Shown here piece by piece: positions 1 through 9,331 of a DNA stretch of 64,000 nucleotides. A program made the position numbers and the translations under genes. The notes below the pieces were generated by a model. It did no database searches. It had not been told where the DNA came from and saw only the letters and a list, made by a program, of their open reading frames with translations. The first letter of the stretch is position 1; each line of letters opens with the position of its first letter. The stretch lies in contig CM066033.1 in assembly GCA_033557465.1 (NCBI GenBank), positions 911,426,808 through 911,490,807 of the forward strand, given 5' to 3'. The DNA comes from Ichthyophis bannanicus (lineage: Eukaryota; Chordata; Amphibia; Gymnophiona; Ichthyophiidae).

Positions 1-218
1 TGAAGTGCTTTGCATTTCATTATTATGTAATGTGCGCCGACTTAAACTAACGTGTGCTATGGTAAAATCACATGCGTTCAATGACAAATGACAAAATGTC
101 TTTTAACTAGTTCTCTAGGTCTAGGTTGCTGCTGATCACGCACACCAGAAGACAATGTTTGCTTTAGTAAATTTGTGTTACACATGTGAATGAATGCCAC
201 TTACGTATAACCACTTAC
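1..218 (-). other. KHK: KHK intron 5 (5' part)
   Basis: AT-rich sequence beyond the exon 5 donor. I see no repeat or coding signal in it. Confidence 0.7.
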
Positions 219-365
219 AATGTCTCCATATCCAAACAGCTGGTAGAGATGTTCTTTGATTTTTTCAATCTCTATCGAGATGATGATTTTTTGGTCTGGT
301 GATAAAGTCTTGTTGTATTCTTCCACACGCTGGATCATCTTGATCTGTTCATCTGCATTCCTCCC
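219..365 (-). CDS. KHK: KHK exon 5 (ketohexokinase)
   Basis: Minus-strand exon of 147 bases (49 codons, phase 0 at both ends). It is flanked by an acceptor ending CATAG at 366-370 and a donor GTAAGT at 213-218. The translation begins [19 protein letters not shown] and ends with a LFGYGDI motif, which I recognise as the KHK segment after the WIHxE motif of exon 4. KHK is a cytosolic PfkB-family sugar kinase that phosphorylates fructose to fructose-1-phosphate. This part lies in the central alpha/beta core. There are no stops or frameshifts. The next exon would lie to the left of the window. Recognition is from memory of the vertebrate protein, but length, phase and order all fit. Confidence 0.92.
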
Positions 366-464
366 CTATGAAAAGAATTTAAAAACCTTATTGTTCATAG
401 ACCGCTATGGGAACATAACATAAGAAGGGATGTCTGGCTATCTCCACTAAAGTCAAACCCTGGT

Positions 465-860
465 AAAGCACAGTTACTTACCTGTAACAGGTGATCTATG
501 GGAACAGCAGGAATAAGTCTTCACATATGGGTATGTCAGCACCGACGGAGCCTGCGCGGGAATGCTCCCCAGTGTCCAAAAAGAAAGCTTTTGGGAGCAT
601 CCCACGCGCATGCGCGCTGCCTTCCCGCCCATTCACTTCCCTCTCATCAGTTGGGTTTGTAGCTGAGACCGAAGGAGGGAAGTAGACAAATTAGAGAGAG
701 AAAGAAAGAGAAAGAGAGACAACTCCTAGGGGAGGTGGATGGGTTGTGAAGACTTATTCCTGCTGTTCCCAGAGATCACCTGTTACAGGTAAGTAACTGT
801 GCTATCTCCAGGAACAAGCAGGAATGAGTCTTCACATATGGGGACTCCCAAGCTAAGATG
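465..860. repeat. DIRS-1 left terminal repeat and internal complementary region
   Basis: 465-497 and about 770-803 are inverted copies around CACCTGTTACAGGTAAGTAAC. Bases 800-845 (ATCTCCAGGAACAAGCAG, then CATATGGGG) are the reverse complement of the right end at 11975-12016. The intervening 500-770 holds the unpaired terminal domain with the GCGCATGCGCGC palindrome at about 606. Confidence 0.85.
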
Positions 861-1941
861 CCTGGAGGAGGTCCCAGCATGTTGCCATCTAGTTGATGGG
901 CCATGCTATTTCCCAGAACCTGACGCATCCAAGGGATGGAGGTAGGAGTTGAACTAAAAAGGAGTGTGCTGTGGAACAGCTGGACTAAACAAGACGTCTG
1001 GAGAGGAGTCCTTGTGTAGATCAGAAAAGTTAGTGAAAATTGGATTCCAATTCTCTAATGTGGACCTCAGACAGAAGTATTGCAAAAGTATTTGTTGAGA
1101 CTAATGGTCTGGTGCTAGAAACCAGTACATTATCCTCAAAGAAAATACCTTACTGGAAAGTAGAGGAAAATAAATGTCACAATACAGGCAGAGGTCAGAA
1201 GCCTAAAAGGCTAGAACTAATCCCAGAAGAAAAAACTGGGAGAGTTTAATGAGGTTGGACTTTAGATGAGAAGCTAAAGCTTCTGTAGGCCAACGTTTGA
1301 AGCTCTTTGTCCTTGGAGTAGAAAAAGGCTCTAGAAAAGAGAGGAGATAAATCTGACTGGTTTGCAGAAAAAGGATGGGTCTTTGAGACCCCTCTATCAA
1401 AATGAAAGACAGAAAGAAACATTTGTAGTAGGCGGTGTAGCCTCCAATTTCTTGAGGATCAGGAATGTCTTCCGTAAGTGATGTCACTTAGGATGACTTT
1501 ACATGGAGAGCTTCAAATGTGACGTAACCGGAAAAGGTTACAGTAAAAGAAGGTAGTTTGTGACTACCATAGAAATTGGTTGTCCATTTAAAATCCTATG
1601 GTATGCTGGAACAACATTAATATGGGCAGTAACAAATCTTTCAGAGTGAGATATATGTATTTATGTGAGATATATACACATATATATATATATATGATAG
1701 ATATATAGATAGATAGATAGATAGATATAGATAGAGAGAGAGAAAGACTCACTTAACAAGAAGGGGTAAGACCTGCTTGCAAAATATAGATAGAGAACCC
1801 CTTACTGGTTACACGTAAAAGAACAATGAAGAAGGTTACATGGAAACCAGTGGAATGTTCCTAGTCAGAAGGATAGGTCTAGATCTCTTTTTAAAATTCT
1901 AGACTTTGAATAACCAGAAGTGGAGATCTACTTGCAAAGAA
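860..1941 (-). other. DIRS-1 interior, decayed (recombinase side)
   Basis: By position this should hold the recombinase gene of DIRS-1, but I cannot trace an open frame or catalytic motif. It contains the microsatellite at 1660-1745. The left flank of DIRS-2 ends here. Confidence 0.45.
1660..1745. repeat. (TA)n/(GATA)n/(GA)n microsatellite
   Basis: Runs of TATATA, then AGATAGATAG units, then GAGAGAGA within DIRS-1. Confidence 0.9.
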
Positions 1942-2512
1942 AAATAGTAATTACACTTACCTGGTAATTGTAGTTCCTTGAGAGACGACAGCTTAGTCCT
2001 CAACGTATGGGTTGTGCACCTCCTCCTGCAGCATGAAGACTGGACCAATCAAATTTCAGCACCACTGGAAACAGCATACCAGGCATCTCTTGAACTCCAG
2101 TGAACTACTGTCAAAGCAAACTCAAAGAAATAGCTAACCTTTAAGAAGCCAATCCAACATCAGAATAAATTTGTTCGTTTTTTTTTGTTTTTTTTTTAAT
2201 GAATAATTTTTTTTTTTTTTTATCCTAGCCAATGACACCAAATCAAGGGAAACAGAATGTCCCGCGCCTGCCGCAGCATAAGCAGATAGCGAAAGGGATA
2301 GAAAAACATCAAATAGAAAGAAAAAGCAAAGAGGCACACTCACCTGGAAAATACAGACTTCTGACCCCAAGCCGTGCCGAGCTAAAACACTACAGGGAGG
2401 GAAGGAGGACTAAGCTGTCGTCTCTCAAGGAACTACAATTACCAGGTAAGTGTAATTACTATTTCCTTATCGTTCCTCCAGCTTAGTCCTCAACGTATGG
2501 GATGTAACAAAG
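1942..2512. repeat. DIRS-2 left terminal repeat and internal complementary region
   Basis: 1957-2000 and 2407-2451 are inverted copies around ACCTGGTAATTGTAGTTCC. Bases 2463-2501 (CCTTATCGTTCCTCCAGC and on) are the reverse complement of the right end at 8034-8070. The two meet at an ATTTCC junction near 2461, as expected for a copied circle junction. A T-rich tract lies at 2176-2221. Confidence 0.92.
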
Positions 2513-2517
2513 CAGCC

Positions 2518-4080
2518 TTAACGGGCGGGATTCTCCCAGCCGGCACGTAGAACCGCGGAACCAAACCGGGCATCGCCCGCCGCCAAGACGTCAAGCCGAT
2601 AGTGCTTACTGAAAGGGTGCAGGGACGACCACGTCGCTGCCTTACAAATTTCCACCGGTGAAACCAAGCTAAACTCCGCCCAGGACGCCGCCTGCGCCCT
2701 GGTAGAGTGAGCTCGCAATCCAACAGGCGGTACCCGACCGTGCAACAGATAAGCCGAGCAAATCGCCTCCTTAATCCACCGAGCAATGGAGGCCTTCGCC
2801 GCAACCTCACCTCTCCGAGGACCCCCAAACAGTACAAACAAACGATCAGATTTACGGAAATCGCTGGTAACCTTCAAATAGCGACGTAAAACTCTCTTGA
2901 GATCCAAGCGACTAAGGCCGCGATCGGAAGCCTGTGCCCCGGACGCTGGAAGCACCGGGAGCGTCACCACCTGATTCACATGAAAGGGGGAAGACACCTT
3001 AGGCAAAAAGGAAGGCACTGGTCGGAGAACCACCTTCTGATCTGAGAAAGAAAGGAAAGGTTCCCTGCAAGAAAGAGCCTGGAGCTCGGAAATGCGCCGT
3101 GCCGAACAAATCGCCACTAAGAATACCGTCTTAAGGGTCAAATCCTTTACCGAACTCCGAGAGAGAGGCTCAAAAGGAGCCGCACTGAGGGTCCGCAAGA
3201 CCAAGTTGAGATCCCACGAAGGAACAGAAATCCTGCGGGCCGGGCGCAGTCGAGAAACTGCCCTCAAGAAGCGAACCACATCAGCATGGGCCCCCAGCGA
3301 TATGCCTTGAACCTTACCTCTGTAGCACGAAAGTGCCGCCAACTGCACGCGCAAGGAACTGGCGGCCAAATCTTTAGCAAAACCGTCTTGCAAAAAATCG
3401 AGAACCACCGGAAGAGAGGCCGTAGCAGCCCGAACCTGACGCCGAGAGCACCAATCCTCAAAAATACGCCAAACTCGTGCGTAGGCCAGCGAAGTGGATC
3501 TTTTGCGCGCCTGTAGCAAAGTTGTCACCACTGATTTTGAATAACCCCATTTTCTTAGCCGCGCCCTTTCAATGGCCAGGCCGTAAGCGAGAATCTCCCC
3601 ACATGCGGCATGCGAAGAGGGCCCTGACACAACAGATCCTGATCCAGGGGAAGCCGCCACGGGGATCCGTCCACTAACCTCATCAGATCGGCATACCAAG
3701 GACGCCGAGGCCAATCCGGCGCTATCAATAGCACCCGACCTCGGTGAGCCTCGATCCGCTGAATCACACGCCCCAGAAGCGGCCACGGGGGAAACACGTA
3801 CAGAAGGCCCCTGGAGGGCCAAACCTGCAATAGAGCATCTATGCCTTCTGACATCGGTTCCCTCCGACGACTGTAGAACCGAGCTGCCTTCGCCGAGCAC
3901 AACGTGGCCATCAGGTCCATGACCGGCTGACCCCAACGCTGAACTAGCTGTGCGAATACCCTGGGGTGGAGTTCCCATTCGCCGGCATCCACCTGAACTC
4001 TGCTGAGAAAATCTGCAGTCACGTTGTCCTTCCCGGCAATGTGCGCCGCCGATATGGCCTGCAGCCGGGGCTCTATCCAT
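2518..4080 (-). CDS. DIRS-2 tyrosine recombinase
   Basis: A 520-residue open frame; the functional protein probably starts near residue 175. An SAM-like N-terminal core-binding region (LLQARKRSTSLAYARVWRIF) precedes the catalytic domain. The catalytic Arg is in SARRISELQ at about residue 328, the HxxR box is AHSTR (His about 458, Arg about 461), and the nucleophilic Tyr is in KHYRLDV at about residue 494. All four are present. The enzyme would integrate the circular cDNA by site-specific strand exchange in the nucleus, replacing a DDE integrase. The upstream part of this frame overlaps the RNase H end of the RT frame by about 525 bases, which is typical of DIRS elements. The C-terminus ends within the internal complementary region boundary. 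Confidence 0.9.
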   Translation of the reverse strand: MDRAPAAGHIGGAHCREGQRDCRFSQQSSGGCRRMGTPPQGIRTASSALGSAGHGPDGHVVLGEGSSVLQSSEGTDVRRHRCSIAGLALQGPSVRVSPVAASGACDSADRGSPRSGAIDSAGLASASLVCRSDEVSGRIPVAASPGSGSVVSGPSSHAACGEILAYGLAIERARLRKWGYSKSVVTTLLQARKRSTSLAYARVWRIFEDWCSRRQVRAATASLPVVLDFLQDGFAKDLAASSLRVQLAALSCYRGKVQGISLGAHADVVRFLRAVSRLRPARRISVPSWDLNLVLRTLSAAPFEPLSRSSVKDLTLKTVFLVAICSARRISELQALSCREPFLSFSDQKVVLRPVPSFLPKVSSPFHVNQVVTLPVLPASGAQASDRGLSRLDLKRVLRRYLKVTSDFRKSDRLFVLFGGPRRGEVAAKASIARWIKEAICSAYLLHGRVPPVGLRAHSTRAQAASWAEFSLVSPVEICKAATWSSLHPFSKHYRLDVLAAGDARFGSAVLRAGWENPAR

Positions 4081-5424
4081 TCGAACAGAGTCCGAGCCTC
4101 CGTCTCCAAAGCGACGCTTCCGGTGCCGCCCTGACGATTTATGTATGCCACGGTCGTGGCATTGTCAGAGAGAACCCGCACTGCCCGGGTTGAGATCAGA
4201 ATCTCGAAGCTCTGCAACGCCAACCGTACGGCTCGAAGCTCCAGGCGGTTGATCGACCAACTGCTCTCTTCCTGAGACCAGAGACCCTGAGCGAACTGGC
4301 CGGCGCAGTGCACGCCCCAGTCCGTCAGACAAGCATCCGTCAATAGCGGAACCCAGTCCGGCTGTTCTAATGGCATTCCCACTCGAAGCGATGACGGCCG
4401 CAGCCACCATCGTAGGTCCCGCCGTACCGCCAGCGGGCAAGGGAGACGTTTGTTCAGGGAATCGGACTGGTTGGACCAGCGACGGAGCAAGGCTCTCTGA
4501 AGTGAACGCATGTGGAAGCGAGCCCAAGTTACGACCTCCAGGGAAGCCACCATCGTTCCCAGTAACTGAAGGTAGTGCCAAGCCGACGGAGCGGGACTCT
4601 GCCGAAACCGGCGCACGAGAGACCAGAGCTCCAACACCCGTCGGTCGGGAAGAAAAACCGAGCCCACGCAAGTATCGAACCAAACTCCCAAATATTCAAG
4701 AGACTGCGTCGGGACCAAGTGGCTCTTGCTCGGGTTGACCACCCAGCCGAGCGACTGTAAGAGCTCTACGACTTTGGAGGTCGCCGCCATGCACTCCGCG
4801 CGAGATTTTCCGCGAATCAGCCAATCGTCCAGATAGGGATGGACTAGTACTCCTTCCTTGTGCAAGGCCGCTGCCACTACCACCATGATTTTGGTGAATA
4901 CTCGCGGAGCCGTCGCCAAACCGAAGGGCAAGGCTTGGAACTGGAAATGACCCCACGGCAAAGCGGAGATACTTCTGATGATCTTCCCGAATAGGGATAT
5001 GGAGATAAGCTTCCGTGAGATCGAGAGAGGAGAGGAACTCGCCCTTGCGGACGGCGACAAGCACGGACCGTAGGATTTCCATCCGAAAGTGCGGCACTCG
5101 TAGGCAGCGGTTCACGCCTTTGAGATCTAAAACGGGGCAAAGAGCACCATCCTTCTTTGGCACCACGAAATAAATGGAATACCTTCCGAGTCCATATTCC
5201 GCTTGCGGAACGCGAACTACCGCCCCTAACCGAACCAGACGATCAAGGGTTTGTCGAACCTGAGCCGTCTTTCGATCTCCCCGGCAGGGAGATGCCACAA
5301 AGGAATCGAGCACGGGTCTGGCCAAGTCCAGGGCATACCCGTCCCGGACGATATCCAAAACCCACCGATCGGCAGTAATCTGGGCCCAAGCGGAAAGGAA
5401 GCTTCGAAGACGTCCTCCTATCAC
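3555..5424 (-). pseudogene. DIRS-2 reverse transcriptase-RNase H, one frameshift
   Basis: The N-terminal part (4696-5424) carries DRWVLDIVRDGYAL, the YFVVPKKDGA strand and the LDLTEAYLHIPI motif. The remainder (3555-5060) carries FQFQALPFGLATAPRVF and the YLDD active site (HPYLDDWLIRG). RNase H residues follow: Asp in LLTDACLTDWG, Glu in RLELRAV, Asp in LSDNATTVAYINRQG and Asp in AGKDNVTADFLSR. The two parts are in different frames and switch near 4955-4975, just after the LRFAVG stretch, so a single small indel breaks the gene. All other blocks are open, so the break looks recent or could be a sequencing artefact. Confidence 0.9.
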
Positions 5425-5452
5425 TGGAATCTCCGCCTGGGCCCACCGCCCT

Positions 5453-6946
5453 TCATTGGGACTTACGAGCTGACGCCGGGGTTGGCGTCACGAAGCCCCT
5501 ACTGGCTCCCCGAAAGCCTCGAAAGCTCGAAGCCCTCGAGACATATCTGCCACGCTGGAAGCCACCAGGACGGGGAGAACGAAACCGACGAAAGTCCCAA
5601 AACTGCCCCCGAGCGGCCGGAAGCGACCTCCCTCGCTTGGGTCGATCCTCCGGCAGACGACCGCCCTTTGATTCTCCCATGTCCTTGACCAGCTTATCCA
5701 AATCTTCACCAAACAGCAGCCTACCCTTAAAGGGTAACTTGCCTAACCGGGACTTGGACGAACCATCCGCCGCCCAATTCTTCAACCAAAGGGCTCTGCG
5801 TGATGCCACCACGGACGCCATGCTATTGGATAGCGCTCTGATGAGATCATAATGGACATCCGCCAAATACGCCGAACCAGATTCCAAACGGTGGAGCTCA
5901 CCTAACACCTCGGCCTCCAAGGCGGGCTTTTGTTGAAGCCGTTGAACCCAGCGCAGACAGGCACGGGCAACCCAAGCCCCACAAACGGAGGCCTGCAACG
6001 CAATCGCGTCCGCCTCAAAGGACTGTTTCAAAAGACCGTCCATTTTTCGGTCCTGCGGCTCTCGCAACGCCGCGCTACCTTCTACCGGAATCGTGGTTTT
6101 CTTAGTCACCACAGACACTGCCGCATCAACTTTCGGAGACCGGAAACGCTCAAGATCGGTGTCCGCCATAGGGTACAGCCGGTGCATGATTTTCACCCCT
6201 TTGAGACCCGATTCAGTAGTATCCCACTCCGTCTGAATCATCTGATCAATTACTTTGTGGATGGGAAAAACCACCTGAGTCTGACGGACCGCCTGAATAA
6301 TGGGGTCTGCACCGTCGGCCTCCTCAACCGGAGGAGTCTGAGCCAATCCAAGAGTCTGAAGCGCCTCCGAAACAAGCGCGGGTAACTCCTCACGTCTGAA
6401 CACACGAATAATCTTAGCCTGATCATCCGGCTCAGGGAGTTCGCCTTCCTCCAAGGCCTCCCCATCCGCTTCCTGGTCGAAATCCGGATCCTCACCCTCA
6501 GGCCAATCTGTCTCTGACTGGAAGGGCTCGTGCAGACGTTGTCGTTTAGGGCCCTTGACGCCGGCCAACGTACACTCTGTCACAGGCGACGAAGTGACCA
6601 GCCCTGGCGCAGGAAAGGAACCAGTGCCCATGCTCTGGCGCCTACGACAAAACGCCAGATGCATCAGCAAAATAAAATCGGGAGAAAAATCCTCCAAGGG
6701 CAAAGCACCCCCGAGGTCTGACTGCCCCCCAGCGCCCAAAGAAACCGCCGAAGCCATCCCAGATGGACCCTCCAGGGGGGACTCCAACTCCCCAGCTGCG
6801 GGACCTGGTTGCGCCGAAGCAGCCAAGGAACTCTCCAGGTGCTACTCCATCGTGAGCGACACCGAGGTACAGCGTTGGCAGACGCCTGTCTCAGACGTAG
6901 AGCCCCTCCGAGATCCACAAATCACACAAAGGGACCCCGCGGGCAT
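5453..6946 (-). pseudogene. DIRS-2 Gag-like protein, one in-frame stop
   Basis: From an ATG at 6944-6946 the frame starts with a CVICG...CQRC double-cysteine motif, probably zinc binding. It meets a TAG at 6842-6844, then runs open for 457 residues from 6826. The middle carries blocks shared with DIRS-5, such as TKKTTIPVEG, QASVCGAWVARACL, YDLIRAL and NWAADGSSKSRLGKLPF. The C-terminus is rich in Arg, Gly and Phe (residues about 400-457), suggesting nucleic acid binding. A methionine frame upstream to 7504 is open but lacks recognisable domains. This Gag lies directly before RT, as in other DIRS elements. Confidence 0.85.
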
Positions 6947-7914
6947 GGAACCACCCTGACGCAGATCTGCAAGTGGTATGAAATGCCCCTCAATGCGGAA
7001 AGGAAAATGCCCCACTGACCCAGAAGAACCATCATACAAACTGGGAACTGGGCAGCTGCCAGCAAACAGAGAGGCAGAGAGAAAGTATTTATGGAGAGGC
7101 TTTCCTCTTATAAACCAAAAGGCTGTGCCCGAGTATAAGGAAACGCAGAGAGAGCTGAGGAATAACAGCCAGCCCCCACGAAAAAACAAGGAGGAGGAGA
7201 AGGCAAGAACGATCCCCCCCCCTAGCCGAGGGATCTTTGCGTCCCGAAGCAAAGTGAAACCCTTAGTGCCAAAAACAAATGAAAGAAATGAAAGAAATAA
7301 ACGAAAACCGCCGCGTGTGAAGCACGCCGAAAAAGACCACGAACCTTTAAAATGGCCGCGGCAGCGAGAGGAGCTTTGGCGCGCTTTTGTCTGCCGCTGG
7401 CGAAACAGCCCGACAGTAAAAACCCCTTCTGCCGACTGACCTGCTCGCCCCCGCAACGCTAGCGACCCGGAATCCCCCCAAAACAAAACCGAAAGGTACC
7501 CCACAAGGACCGAGCAAAGGCGAAGGGACCCAGGCCCGGACCGGCTCTGACCGCCGCCAGCCGCCAGGACTTACCGGCACTTTTTCAGCAGCCTCTCCAC
7601 CCTTCGGAAAGGAACTGTTGTACAGCCGCTGCAGGAGCTCTGCCCCGAACAATCCTGGGGTAGAGATCCTAATCAGAAGGCAAAGATAGTCAAGTTGAAA
7701 CAAGCGGCTTAGGCTGGGCAGGAGAGAGACCTCCTTCAGGTCCCCCCAACTCAACGGAGTGCCAAAATCAGAGACTTAAATTTAAAGACACAGGAACCCC
7801 TGACAGTAAGAAACAAACAGAAGTCCTAATAGGACAAAAAATAATCACCCAAAAGGTTAGCTAGCAAAGAAGAAACTAAACTGCCTAACTAGTGAGCCCA
7901 GCCAGGCTCACTAA
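6947..7914 (-). other. DIRS-2 region upstream of Gag (leader)
   Basis: GC-rich sequence between the Gag start and the right terminal repeat, probably the promoter and leader of the element. Open minus frames exist (to 7504 and 7754) but show no recognised domain. Confidence 0.5.
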
Positions 7915-8072
7915 CGTCTTCCTGCTGCATGAAGACTGGACACACTGGAGTTCAAGAGATGCCTGGTATGCTGTTTCCAGTGGTGCTGAAATTTGATTGG
8001 TCCAGTCTTCATGCTGCAGGAGGAGGAGCACAACCCATACGTTGAGGACTAAGCTGGAGGAACGATAAGGAA
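7915..8072. repeat. DIRS-2 right terminal inverted repeat
   Basis: Reverse complement of 2000-2103 at the outer side (CTTCATGCTGCAGGAGGAGG, GTTGAGGACTAAGC). Its extreme end is copied inverted at 2463-2501. Confidence 0.9.
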
Positions 8073-9331
8073 CCTTAGTTTTAAGACAACAAGTCTGGAT
8101 CCTTCTATAACTTCAGTGTGGAGAAAGACACAATAAAAGGGAATACCATATTTGTCCGTCTATGAGGGCAATATGAGTATAATGCGTTCTTTGTTCAACA
8201 TAAGCTCCAATGAAGTATTAGGAATTAGAAGGAATGCACTAGACAAGGACAGACTGCAGTGAAAAGAAGTACATCCCTGTTGGAGAAGTTCCACTGGAGA
8301 TGTGGAACAACTCAGGGAATTAAGCCATTCTTTATGCTTTCACATGATCTAAACCCTGGTTCATTTTCCCTAAAAGAAAATTTTAAGGAAGATGGTAAAA
8401 GTAGGAAAAAATCTGGTCATGTGGGAGCATGACTGGGCAAGCCTTTCAACCATCTGAAAGTTACCCACCAGGAATGGCTCTGACGCTCTCTGGCAAAGGC
8501 CCATAGTTGCAGAGCTTCTTGTAGAATTGCAGAGAGCATGTTGTAGGTTGCCCAGGTGAGATCTGGTTGTTTAATTACCAGTGTGCAACCTAAGCTATTC
8601 TGTGGAAGCCAAAGAATTGCAGATGGCTAAGAATAGCAGACAGATAGGCTGCCTGCAACGATAAACTGTCCAAGTAGGTTTTGGAACTTCTCTTGGAATT
8701 ATGTGTTATTAAGGCAGCAGAAAGGGTTAGGTCCTATAGATTGGAAAAGGACCGAGAGACCGAACAGAAGTGATAACTCTCACTTATGGTCTGATAAGCT
8801 GTATTAAAAGAAATATTTGAAAGATTGCAGAGGGGAGAAACTCTGTATGGAAATTATTTACTGGAGTAGGTATTAGGGACAATCCTATGGCTTAAAGGTA
8901 AGCCCTCCAGTCAAATAGTATCACTCTTAGATTGAAAATCTCAACTAATAGGGATGGAAGTAATACAGAGTTGGAAAGACTTACAATTTGGTAAGTCTCT
9001 GAAAGGGTAAGCTCCCCTGCAGTGAAAAGTATAAGATATCCTTGTACAAGACAACTGCCAAGGCGAAGGGCATAGCATAAGTAGTTGTAACTCCTCTGTC
9101 TACTTTTAAAAGGAGAGGAGAAACTTGTTACCTGTAGGGCATGATTATCCTTAATAGCTCTAAGAGCTGAAAGGATAGACTGCTCTTAGCAAGAGAGTCA
9201 TGCCTAAAGTGGAGGATTAAGGCAGTGTATCACTGACCTCTCAATAAGGATGAGAAGAACTGTAAATGCTTCTGTAGCTAAGAAGAAGTGGTTCTGAAAC
9301 TCAACAGGAAAAAAGATTTAATGAATAAAAA
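8073..9331 (-). pseudogene. DIRS-1 RT region, heavily decayed
   Basis: The plus-strand stretch around 9056-9110 (GGCGAAGGGCATAGCATA) lines up with the RT block that is AAACCGAAGGGCAAGGCTTG in DIRS-2 and AAGCCGAAGGGTATTACCC in DIRS-3. No long open frame remains. The rest of the region is assigned by position only. Confidence 0.45.

Larger units (their letters stand above)
1942..8072 (-). mobile_element. DIRS-2: nearly complete DIRS-type retrotransposon
   Basis: A 6131-base element inserted in DIRS-1. The left end (ATAGTAATTACACTTACCTG, 1944 on) and right end (GGAGGAACGATAAGG, to 8070) both have reverse complements joined at 2407-2500 in the internal complementary region. The outer ends also pair with each other over about 140 bases (2000-2103 with 7925-8045). 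Gag, RT-RNase H and tyrosine recombinase lie on the minus strand in the usual DIRS order, with the recombinase frame overlapping the RT frame. No target-site duplication is seen. An AA dinucleotide borders each side (1942-1943 and 8071-8072). Defects I see are one stop in Gag and one frameshift in RT, so it is the youngest-looking DIRS here. Confidence 0.93.

Noticed and set aside
5251..6959. Plus-strand frames of 130-150 residues across DIRS-2 Gag and RT
   Set aside because: Shadows of the minus-strand genes in GC-rich sequence.
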